A DNA stretch of 64,000 nt from Pomphorhynchus laevis (taxonomy: Eukaryota > Acanthocephala > Palaeacanthocephala > Echinorhynchida > Pomphorhynchidae): NCBI GenBank assembly GCA_012934845.2, contig WNNJ02000150.1:1-64000 (forward strand), read 5' to 3'. Shown here in pieces: positions 44,601-54,300 of this stretch. A program made the position numbers and the translations under genes. Numbering within the stretch: the stretch's first letter is position 1; the number at the start of each line of letters is the position of its first letter. Under the pieces are notes generated by a model, which was not told the DNA's origin, made no database searches, and saw only the letters and a program-made list of their open reading frames with translations.

Positions 44601-44872
44601 TTGTTTGTTCGGTTATCTCCCGTTCCCAATATCCTCTGATATTCCAACATCGCTACTGTAAGGAAACAGGTCTCCGAGATTCTATTCCGCATTTTCGTCC
44701 ATTGTTCAATCTGCCGTTGTAGTCATCAGAGTGATTTTGTTTGTTCGACTATGTCCCGTTCCCAATATCCTTTGATGATCCAACATTGCTACTGTAAGGA
44801 AACAGGCTTACGTAACTCTCTTCCGCCTTTTCGTCCATTGTCTAATCAACCGTTGGAGTCATCGGGGGGATA
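44601..44872 (-). repeat. Two tandem 136-bp units upstream of the LINE ORF
   Basis: TTGTTTGTTC opens units at 44601 and 44737; shared segments include CCCGTTCCCAATATCCT, GCTACTGTAAGGAAACAGG and TTTTCGTCCATTGT. They lie 100-370 bp 5' of the minus-strand LINE ORF, where some LINEs have tandem promoter-type monomers. That role is inferred from position only. Confidence 0.6.
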
Positions 44873-45039
44873 TGAGATAGTCTATAAAAAGACTATCCCT
44901 ACGGCTGATGCAAGCCGGCCAATTATTTAGCCGTTGATCGAAAATGTCGAACATCTGTTGCCTGGTCCACACAACAAAGAAGCTAATTGGCAATAGGTGA
45001 CAGTATACTACTTACTCCACTGGCACCTAGCGGCCCTAT

Positions 45040-45235
45040 CACCTAGTGGCTTTTATTCTTTGTACAGGTCTGTCGTGGTGAAGCGGAACTTGAGTCTTCG
45101 GGCGAAGCATTCGCTTTACCATGCAATCTTCGTTCATATCTTAACCTATGGTCATGAGCTTTGTGTTATGACCGAAAAGATTATATCTCGGATACAGGCG
45201 ACCGAAATGAGATTTTTTTGCGGAAAATATTAATA
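45040..45235 (+). pseudogene. Second fragment of the RTE/Rex-like LINE (thumb region)
   Basis: LYHAIFVHILTYGHELCVMT and ATEMRFF match the minus-strand element (YHAIFVHILTYGHELWVMT, ATEMRFF). It is cut by the Naiad-like copy that begins at about 45236. Confidence 0.75.
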
Positions 45236-45927
45236 ATTGTAGCTGCAATACCGCAGGTCCAGTATATTCAATACAATGTACATGTGGATTGCAATACGTT
45301 GGAAAAAACATCAAATCTTAAAAGCTAGGTTTAGACAGCACATATATAATATACAACACAATAGTCAAACTAAATTTAATAAATATATGAGATTAATAGA
45401 ACATGATATAGGATACTGAAAATTATCTATTTTAGAACATATTATTGAAGAAAATAAGACAATATTAAATCATAAACTATTAGAAAGAAAAGATTTTTGG
45501 ATTAAAACTCTTAATTCCATGTACCCATTAGTATTGAATGACGTGGTACAAGGAATTGGCAGAAGTAGTATAGTAAATAATAAACAACTATATCATATGT
45601 TCAATAAATAAAAAATTAATTAACGACTATGATAGGCTAAGTTGTATAATAGACAGTTATTGTAATACAAAATACTATAATCGAACAATAAATGTTAATA
45701 ATAACAATAGAAAATATACATTAACCATAAACTTCATTAATAAATGTATAGATAACATAAATATAGCCGGACTTTTAAATAATTCTAAAAGTAAAGAAAT
45801 AATAGGGTCAGATTTAAGTAAATATATTCCTAAAATAAGGTATAAACTCCTACCACTATTAGGACGAAAAATTTGTAATTATAATAAAGAATTAAAATCA
45901 ATATGTAACGATAATATTAGAAACATA

Positions 45928-46191
45928 ATGGAAACAGAATGCAATTGTAAAAGTCTTAGTTTTGATAAAATAAATAAACATATATGTACCCATAATCTAG
46001 AATTAATTGAAAATTGTGAATTAAGAAAGCTGCTATCAAAAGGATATAAATATAGATTAAATAATAACAACGACAAAAATAAAATTTACAATTCGTTATA
46101 TAATAACTTAAATGATTACTTCAGTAAGCTGATTAATAGTGAAAGCTCGAATATATCTAAGATAAAAATTTCGAAAAGATTATATATTTGA
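45928..46191 (+). pseudogene. Naiad-like PLE, region between endonuclease and RT
   Basis: The 87-codon frame METECNCKSLSFDKINKH... with CTHNLELIENCELRKLLSKG matches the same part of the minus-strand copy (50883-49735). CNC plus a later C-H pair could bind zinc. The frame is broken at about 46190 relative to the RT ORF. Confidence 0.75.
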
Positions 46192-46251
46192 TAAAACTAA
46201 AAATAAAATTAAAAAAACAATTATAAAAGAAAAGATAAAATTAATAAAGAT

Positions 46252-47685
46252 ATGTATAAAGAACTTACTAAATTAAAGGATAACTATATAATAACAACTA
46301 TTGATAAAGCTAGTAATAACTTTGTCTTCATATGCAAAAAGCTTTATTATGATATACTAATGAAAGAGGTTAATTCTAATGATTTAAATGTAAATCCAAC
46401 ATATGAACGTAGTGAGTTGAGTTTAGAAACAATTATTACAAGTCACTGTTCTATAATGGATAAAAAGGGTATAAAGGTTGAATTAGATAATAAAACTATA
46501 CCTATATTATATTGGAATCCAAAATTACATAAAAAGGGTATAAAGGTTGAATTAGATAATAAAACTATACCTATATTATATTGGAATCCAAAATTACACA
46601 AACCTAGGTTCATATGTAGTGCGTTTAAATGTACATTAAAACCACTTTCTGTCTATATGAATAAAATACTTAAAGTAATTAAAGCACACTTTAAAAAATA
46701 TTGCAAGGTAATCGAAATTAATACTGGTATAAAACACTATTTCAGTATTAATTCTACAAAAGAATTTTTAGAACAGACAAAAGGAATAAATTTTCAAAAT
46801 ATAAATACATACGATTTTAGTACGCTTTATACAAATCTAGATTTAGTAGATATTAAAGAAGCGTTAGTAAAATTAATTAATATTATATTCGGAAAAAGAT
46901 ATACATATATATGTTATAATAATTATAACGCCTATCTAACAAAAATTAAACCATCAAATAAATATAAATATATGGATAAAATTGAATTAATAGAATCCTT
47001 AAATATTTTGATAAATCAAAATTATTTAAAAGTAGGGACATCTATATTTAGACAAGTAAAAGGTGTTCCAATGGGTGGTAATAGTAGCCCAATTATAGCT
47101 GACTTGTTTTTAAGCTTTATAGAATATGAATTTGTTCATAACTGTGTAAAAACTAAATCTAAACAATATAAATATATGAAATATATGTTTCGATACATTG
47201 ATGATATATGTGTATTTAATTCTAATAATTTTTATTCAATTAGTGAACAAATTTATCCAGAAAGCCTTATTCTTAACAAAACCAATATTAATGATAAAGA
47301 AGGTGTATATCTAGATATGAACATTAAATTAACATTAACTAAAACTACTATTAATTTATATCGTAAAGATGACATATTTAAATTTACAAGAAACATATTT
47401 TTGCATGAGCATTCATGCATACCATATAATATAAAATATAATACATTAAATAATGAAATTTTAAGAATTGCAACAATATGTAATGATATTGGCTTTTTTC
47501 AAAATCATTTAAATAATTTAATAGATACATATTTTAAACTAGGTTACTATAAAAATAACATCAAGCAGAAAATAGTAAAATATATAAATCAACACAATAA
47601 CATAAAGAATAAATTTAAACCCTTAAGTGGCAAGATTTATGGATGGATAATAAATAATATACTTTGTATTAGAATAAGATACTAG
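46252..47685 (+). CDS. Naiad-like PLE reverse transcriptase (477 aa, partial)
   Basis: Key parts: ITTIDKASNNFVFICKKLYY (the DKG/DKS motif preceding PLE RT cores), PILYWNPKLHK, FICSAFKCTLKPLS, NTYDFSTLYTNLD (palm motif A), FRQVKGVPMGGNSSPIIADL (motif B), catalytic YIDDICVF (motif C, near residue 320), and a C-terminal INQHNNIKNKF region. RT motifs are intact, but the N-terminal endonuclease is separated from this frame. There is an in-frame tandem duplication of 23 residues (KKGIKVELDNKT...PKLH twice; DNA units at 46462 and 46531), not present in copy N3 or at 37666. The protein as it stands is probably inactive. Confidence 0.8.
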   Translation: MYKELTKLKDNYIITTIDKASNNFVFICKKLYYDILMKEVNSNDLNVNPTYERSELSLETIITSHCSIMDKKGIKVELDNKTIPILYWNPKLHKKGIKVELDNKTIPILYWNPKLHKPRFICSAFKCTLKPLSVYMNKILKVIKAHFKKYCKVIEINTGIKHYFSINSTKEFLEQTKGINFQNINTYDFSTLYTNLDLVDIKEALVKLINIIFGKRYTYICYNNYNAYLTKIKPSNKYKYMDKIELIESLNILINQNYLKVGTSIFRQVKGVPMGGNSSPIIADLFLSFIEYEFVHNCVKTKSKQYKYMKYMFRYIDDICVFNSNNFYSISEQIYPESLILNKTNINDKEGVYLDMNIKLTLTKTTINLYRKDDIFKFTRNIFLHEHSCIPYNIKYNTLNNEILRIATICNDIGFFQNHLNNLIDTYFKLGYYKNNIKQKIVKYINQHNNIKNKFKPLSGKIYGWIINNILCIRIRY

Positions 47686-47690
47686 ATAGT

Positions 47691-47744
47691 TTTATCAGAG
47701 GAAATTTTCTCGTTTCATTAAACAAGAACAAGAAAAATCTCTCG
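47691..47744. repeat. Short duplicated junction sequence
   Basis: CTCGTTTCATTAAACAAGAA and CTCGTTTCGTTAAACAAGAA lie about 40 bp apart at the join of the Naiad-like copy and the following LINE fragment. The duplication could be target-site related or a local slip. Confidence 0.5.
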
Positions 47745-49310
47745 TTTCGTTAAACAAGAAACCTAGAATCCGGCCTCTAGGGGTTGGAGAGATATTAAGG
47801 CGGGTAATCGGCAAGCATAAATGACAATTGTAAAACAACCCTTGCAAACCGTGGTGGGCACTCAACAACTATGCGCCGCCCAAAGATCCGGTTTAGAATA
47901 CGCAATTAATTCTGTAATCAGCGCATTTCGATCAGACGATAACTTCGGAATTTTGACGGTCGACGCCGTAAATGCCTTTAACAGATCGAGTCGCCAAGTT
48001 GCATAAGCCGACATATAATTTGTTTGCTTAGCATTAGCCCAAGTCCTGCGAAATACTTATGCTGGCACCACCTTGATGACAACTGAAGAGGTTATCATTG
48101 GTGCTAATGAAGGCTTCACCCAGGGCGACTTGTTGACCATGCCAGCTTTTGCCGTGTTATCGATCCCGTTAATACGGCGTATACAGGGAAACATCACACA
48201 AACGAAACAAAGATGGTATGCCGACTACGGAAATTTCGTAGGACCTGTCGAAGAATTGAAGAAAGTATGGGACATACTTGTGGAAATCGGACCTCAATAT
48301 GGCTATATAGTTAACCCAGAAAAATCTAAGCTGCTTACACATTCCAACAATATTGGCAAGTCAAAAATGCTCTTTGACCATAAGAAGATCTCAATCACTT
48401 GTGAACGTATCAGAATGCTTAGCACACCTTTAGTAGCACCCCTTTCTTACGGAAGATGATAAGTCCATATTTGCTCTCCCTCCCCATATGGACGGACTTA
48501 GAATCAGACATCCTTTTGTTGTCTAACATCATAAGTATGAATCTTCAAAGCAATTATGTAGCCCATTCGATACCACAGAATCGCTTTATATTCGCGAACA
48601 ATTGCAATCGGACGCTGCGGGTGAAATAAAGTCGGCCAACGTCAACCAACACAAACTAGCTCGCTTGGCATTTGAGATGGACAAACCGAACATAAGTCAT
48701 CACCTGGAATATGCTTTGCTAAAAGAGGCTTTAAATTGGCTAACGTCCCGTCCACTTGATGATTACGGACTTCATCCGACTACAACGGATTTTCGTGACG
48801 CAATGTCTGTAAGGTACGCTTGAACCCCATCTAAGATAGCCAAAAAATGTATATGCGGGGAGGAGTTGAATAATGTTCATGCGTTGTCATATAAAAGGGG
48901 CAGTTTATTGACGATACGCCATAATGAGATCTGCGACCTTGTATCAAAAGTACTCACAGACGTGTGTTCTGGGGTCGCCACTGAGCCAAATCTACCTTGT
49001 GTTCCCAATACAACAAGTTTCGACAATGATGCGACAACTCGAAGATCAGACGCATGTCCTAATATTGTGTGCAGTGGATTATTCGGTGGTAGGATGGAGC
49101 GTACGTTTTTTGACGTATGCATTTTCAACAAAGGAGCTCCATCCTATATATCGCGATCGTCGGCTGCTTGCTTCGAGTATCATGAGCAACGAAAGCGAAG
49201 CAAGTACGAGGAAAGGATACGTGAGGTTGATCACAGCACCTTCTGCCCATAAGTGTTTGCGTCGACGGGTGGTGCAGGCTGAGCAGCAAACGCAACTCTA
49301 CGTGACGGTT
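47745..49310 (+). pseudogene. RLE-like retroelement RT plus endonuclease fragment (family B, copy 1)
   Basis: Frames in order: PRIRPLGVGEILRRVIGK, QLCAAQRSGLEYAI, ILTVDAVNAFNR (motif A), EGFTQGDLLTMPAFAVL (motif B), RWYADYGNFVG (motif C with the second Asp changed to Tyr), then the C-terminal unit CICGEELNNVHALS...IRHNEICDLV, a PD-(D/E)XK-type core (CSGLFGGRMERTFFDVCIFN), and the tail EERIREVDHSTFCP. The family is widespread in invertebrates. The active-site change plus frameshifts make it inactive. A sister copy is at 57845-59145. Confidence 0.7.
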
Positions 49311-49734
49311 TAATTGTTGTTAGATATGCGTTATAGTTATTATAACATACATATGTATATCTTTTTCCGAATGAGAGATTAATTAATTTTTCTAATGCAT
49401 CTTTAATATCTACTAAATCTAGATTTGTATAAAGCGTACTAAAATCGTAAGTATTTTTATTCTGAAAATTAATTACTTTTGTGTGTTCTAAAAATTTTTG
49501 TAGAATTAATACTGAAATAGTTTTATACCAGTTATTTATTTCGATTACCCTACAATATTTTTTGAAGTGTGCTTGTATTACTTATTACTTTTTTGAAGTG
49601 TGCTTTATTTATTCATATAAACAGAAAGTGTTTTTAATATACATTTAAAAGCACTACAAAAGAACCTAGGTTTTATTGAATTTTTATGTAATTTTGGATT
49701 CCAATACAATATCGGTATAGTTTTATTATCTGAT

Positions 49735-50883
49735 TCAATTTTTATACCCTTTCTTATCCATTATAGAACAATAACTTGTAATAATTGTTTCTAAATTTAA
49801 ATCACTACGTTCATATGCTGGATTTACATTTAAATCATTAGAATTAACCTCTTTCATTAGTATATCATAATAAAGCTTTTTGCATATGAAGACAAAGTTA
49901 TTACTAGCTTTATCAATAGTTGTTATTATATAGTTATCCTTTAATTTAGTAAGTTCTTTATACATATCTTTATTAATTTTATCTTTCCTTTTATAATTGT
50001 TTGTTATTTTCATTTTATTTTTAATTTTATCAAATATATAATCTTTCCAAATTTTTATCTTAGATATATTCGAGCTTTCACTATTAATCAGCTTACTAAA
50101 GTAATCATTTAAGTTATTATATAACGAATTGTAAATTTTATTTTTGTCGTTGTTATTATTTAATCTATATTTATACCCTTTTGATAGCAGCTTTCTTAAT
50201 TCACAATTTTCAATTAATTCTAGATTATGGGTACATATATGTTTATTTATTTTATCAAAACTAAGACTTTTACAATTGCATTCTGTTTCCATTATGTTTC
50301 TAATATTATCGTTACATATTGATTTTAATTCTTTATTATAATTACAAATTTTTCGTCCTAATGGTGGTAGGAGATTATACCTTATTTTAGGAATATATTT
50401 ACTTAAATCTGACCCTATTATTTCTTTACTTTTAGAATTATTTAAAAGTCCGGCTATATTTATGTTATCTATACATTTATTAATGAAGTTTATGGTTAAT
50501 GTATATTTTCTATTGTTATTATTAACATTTATTGTACGATTATAGTATTTTGTATTACAATAACTGTCTATTATACAACTTAGCCTATCATAAACGTTAA
50601 TTAATTTTTGATTTATTGAACATATGATATCTTTAGAAAACCTTCTTATATTTACATAAAGATCTTTTAGCTTATTATCACTAAAAAGTTGTTTTAATAT
50701 TTCTAATTGTTCATTTATATACATATCTTTTTTAATATTTTTAACTATATTTTTCTTATTCCTTTTATCACCATGACTTCTTGGTTTGCGTTTAACCGGA
50801 TTATTATAATAGAGTTGTTTATTATGTATTATACTACTTCTGCCAATTCCTTGTATCACGTCATTCAATCCTAATGGGTACAT
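49735..50883 (-). CDS. Naiad-like PLE, linker region between GIY-YIG and RT (382 aa, partial)
   Basis: The frame starts just past the endonuclease piece (PLGLNDVIQGIGRSS continues it), carries a basic stretch (KRKPRSHGDKRNKK), the conserved YIPKIRYNLLPPLG, ETECNCKSLSFDKINKH and CTHNLELIENCELRKLLSKG, and ends after ITTIDKASNNFVFICKKLYY. CNC with a downstream His/Cys pair suggests a small zinc-binding unit, as reported for permuted PLEs. The frame is highly AT-rich, with many Asn, Ile and Lys residues. It stops before the RT palm. Confidence 0.75.
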   Translation of the reverse strand: MYPLGLNDVIQGIGRSSIIHNKQLYYNNPVKRKPRSHGDKRNKKNIVKNIKKDMYINEQLEILKQLFSDNKLKDLYVNIRRFSKDIICSINQKLINVYDRLSCIIDSYCNTKYYNRTINVNNNNRKYTLTINFINKCIDNINIAGLLNNSKSKEIIGSDLSKYIPKIRYNLLPPLGRKICNYNKELKSICNDNIRNIMETECNCKSLSFDKINKHICTHNLELIENCELRKLLSKGYKYRLNNNNDKNKIYNSLYNNLNDYFSKLINSESSNISKIKIWKDYIFDKIKNKMKITNNYKRKDKINKDMYKELTKLKDNYIITTIDKASNNFVFICKKLYYDILMKEVNSNDLNVNPAYERSDLNLETIITSYCSIMDKKGYKN

Positions 50884-50940
50884 GGAATTAAGCGTTTTAA
50901 TCCAAAAATCTTCTTTTTCTAATAGTTTTTGATTTAATAT

Positions 50941-51252
50941 TTAAATGTTTTCTTCGATAATATGTTCTAAAATAAATAATTTACAGTTTTTAATATCATG
51001 TCCTATTAATCTCATATGTTTATGAAATATAGTTTGACTATTATGCTGTATATTATATATGTGTTGCCTAAACCTAGTTTTTAACATTTGATATGTTTTT
51101 CCTATATATTGCAATCCACATGTACATTGTATAAGATACACTACACCTGCGGTATTGCAGTTACAATTATTATTAATATTTAATGAAAAACATTTGTTTG
51201 TCGTATTACTTACGATACAATTGTTATTATTTATAACATCACAAACAAACAA
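50941..51252 (-). CDS. Naiad-like PLE N-terminal GIY-YIG endonuclease
   Basis: A 103-codon frame with CNTAGVVYLIQC (GIY half), CGLQYIGKTYQ (YIG half), then the TRFRQHIYNI helix and a C-terminal LFILEHI. Located upstream of the linker and RT, unlike the PLE at 901-3483, where it is C-terminal. Cysteines before it (NCNCN) may bind zinc. One frame change separates it from the next piece. Confidence 0.85.
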   Translation of the reverse strand: MFVCDVINNNNCIVSNTTNKCFSLNINNNCNCNTAGVVYLIQCTCGLQYIGKTYQMLKTRFRQHIYNIQHNSQTIFHKHMRLIGHDIKNCKLFILEHIIEENI

Positions 51253-51305
51253 TTATAAAGAATATTTCCATTATAAAAGAAAGAATAATTTTTAAATATA
51301 GTCAA

Positions 51306-54300
51306 TCAATCAAAATCTTCATTACGTTCCACAGCCATTTTTGCGTCCCCCATAGATGCAGCAAGCTCTTCCAGATTAGTATCACGGCTATGGAATCCCA
51401 ATGTCTGCATTTGTACAAGTTCGGATGCATAAAGATGTTCTTGAGTTTGGTTTGGTTGTTGATTTGTCGGCTGATGTTGCTGGAGATGAAGACGATCTAA
51501 TGGTTGAAACAACGAAGCAGTATAATCTTGATTTGAGTATTGTAAATTTTGAAATACTGTTGTTGCATAAGCTGTTTGTCTATTGCTTGGTGATCGAAAA
51601 GAATCCACATCAGATGAAGTAGGTTGACTATTCATTTGATTATCGACTAGACCGCTTATATTTGAAGATATCAACTGTGAATATACTTGTGGGGATGTGT
51701 CCCTAAGACGAATTAGATTCTTTAGAATTTGTACAATCGTCCTCAATGCTCGAGTATTTGTGCATAGAGCACAAATTTCAGGTATTGGCCACTGACTCAT
51801 AAACTCATGAATTACACGATGTACTTGTTCTCTTTGTCCTTCGTCCTGTATAAATTCATATGTACGCAGCAGATTAAGAAGAATCTTAAGCAGATTAAGT
51901 AGAATACCAGGATCGCAAAGAGAATTATTCATATTTGGGTTAAAACTGGATGCCCGCAACATGTCGAATAACATGAGAGGATTTTCAGCATCGACTACTA
52001 ATAATTGTTGAGGGTTCATCGTAGAATACCGATTAGTGTTTTCGCTTGACGTAGATTGCAAAGGCGACTCTAAACGGTTTGAATTAGATACATATGAACT
52101 AGACGAATCGATTTGAAATGTAGTATTCTGAGATGCCACCGGGTTTGGCAGGAGGTTTGTATTTTCAGTTCCTACTTGACTAGTGTTAGCTGTACCAGAT
52201 GAACTAGAATAAGTATTCAGAGGGTTATCGCCAAACTGCTCATGTGCCACATTAAGCATTGGTTCTTGAAAATCGCGATAAATTCTCTGTCGAACTTTAT
52301 ATCCGCTCGGTAATCTCTCAAGGTTAATCAGGGCTCTGTCATGGTTTCTCGTAATTTCCTGTATAGTTGTAGGAATACGAATCATTTCCATTGTTTGACA
52401 CATTAAATCCGGATTGTTAACGAATTGTGAAACCACGTGGTTCTGCTCCCTCACTCTTTGCATTTGTGGATTGTTAAGCTTAATTGAACTAAGCAATGCA
52501 GGATTACTCATAAGTCTTTGAGCCAAATTATTACTTAGAAGGTTTTGAACTGCATGTGGATTTGTCTGAATAGTGCCAAAAATATTTTGTTGTATTTCAG
52601 TACAATTTGAATTTCCAAATGGAAGGTTCAAAAATGGTGCAAGTGTTAATCTGGATAATGTTGCAGTTCCATAGGTATGTTGATCAATATTCGGTTGAAG
52701 CGATATCAACCCCTCCTTAATTGTTGGTGATTGCTGAAGTGACAAAGAAGCATTATTTGATTGTTTAGATGTTGAGTGATATGCCGAAGGTCGTCGTGGA
52801 GACATGAGTTGCAGGACAGGCATGTCAACCTCAGAATGGTCGCCTTTGACGACGGAAGCTGACCGAATATTGGAGTCATGAACTATCTCAACTGACTGGG
52901 CCTCGGGCTGTGCAAGGTTGCTCAAAGAAAAGAGTCGCGGAGATGGGTCGTCACAAAATCCAAGACTTTTCTCTAGTAAGGGTTGGCCCATCTCGTCAAG
53001 ACTTTTGAGGATCGCTTTAGCATTTCCTCTCATCAGTGCGACGGACAAGCGCTGAAATAACTGACCCGCTGTGCTACAATACGGGGTACCGTTTCTACAT
53101 GACATAGAACGAGCAATGAAACGAATTAGCTTTTCCCCTTGGGGGTTCCATCCTCCGTAAGTTTCAACAACTGCTGCCGTAAAACTGTATCCATTCTCCT
53201 CTAATTTGCGTTTATATTTCCTTTCCTTGACACAGGTGGCATACTTGCTTGCGGCATAGCCAGGGATCTCAGAAGCCATGGAAATATAAGCATTTTGTTG
53301 AGGGTTAGTTACGGCAAAATCAACTGCTAAAGGAGGGTCCTTATAAAATAGAATGTCCGCCGGTCTCTCTCGCAAACCACGAATAAGGTTGGGTACCTCC
53401 TTTGCCACCCTCAATCCAGCAGAAACCGCTGCTTGAAAGACTGTATCCCTCAAGCTATCATGTCGAATTCCAGGGTGGCCTCCAAACTGACATGTTAAGG
53501 CGTGGAAGCCGAATTTGTCTGCCATCCTAAGGCAGCGTCTGCATCGATAATCACTGTTCCAGAGAGACAACCCTAACCAAAGACGTAGTAGCACAACGAA
53601 TTCATTTGGTGCCAAGTTCATATGTGTGGCTTTGCTAGGGACGGCCTGTAACCAAGCACACGCGTGTGGGCATGAAACTGCCAATAATCGGGCAGTATTG
53701 AAGCGATCGGCATTCTCCAATAGCCTGCTGCGCGACACTTCGTCAATGTGACAAGATAATCCTCGTTGATTTGTTTGCGGATTGCCTACATGTTGCGGAA
53801 TAATAGATTTAACGAATTCGTACCCAGGGAAAGTTAAAGGGTCAAGATTTAATTGGCTAGCGACAGTGTCTACACTAGACAGGAAGGCTGCCTGAGAGTG
53901 TTGGAAGCAGCTTCGAAGGTCCAGTCCTCCCATCTTCAGCGGTAAGCAAGCTTGCATCCACGCCCACTTATCGGGTTGAATAGAAGTGATATTGCTAAAA
54001 CACTTCAATATCAAGCGGTCGAACAAACGGAAAAACTCTTCGGCGAAGGCGGGGTCTATAGTGCGCATTAAATGGTTTACCCGTGGAGCGGATGCGCAGC
54101 TACGAAGCAGGATGAAAGCAACTTGTGGGTCAGGGAGATTTTCGAGCGAGTCCAGAGTTTGACGCAGGGATGGTAGAACAACATCGACAAGGTATCCCGA
54201 ACAATGTTCCTTAGACCCGATGGGACTTCCAAGAATTGTAAAGTTTTTTGTGGTGTTGACCAATGTGATCCATGGGCATCTGTTCTTTATCAAGTCGACC

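Larger units (their letters stand above)
45236..47690 (+). mobile_element. Naiad-like PLE with N-terminal GIY-YIG, plus-strand copy
   Basis: The 5' part (45236-45600) encodes a decayed GIY-YIG (SIQCTCGLQYVGK near 45267-45306, then an HxxYNxQ-like remnant) placed before the RT, not after it. Next come the CNCKSLSFD zinc-type region (from 45928) and the RT ORF (46252-47685). The order endonuclease-linker-RT is the permuted arrangement described for the Naiad/Chlamys clade of PLEs. The 3' end is truncated just past the stop, so its ribozyme-like 3' UTR is missing. Confidence 0.8.
49312..51252 (-). mobile_element. Naiad-like PLE with N-terminal GIY-YIG, minus-strand copy
   Basis: Reading the minus strand: GIY-YIG at 51252-50941 (VVYLIQCTCGLQYIGKTYQ, FRQHIYNIQHNSQT), then a 382-codon frame at 50883-49735, then a frameshifted start of the RT fading out at 49312, where an RLE-like fragment abuts. 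It gives the best view of the permuted N-terminal half; the RT core with YIDD is missing. Confidence 0.85.
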
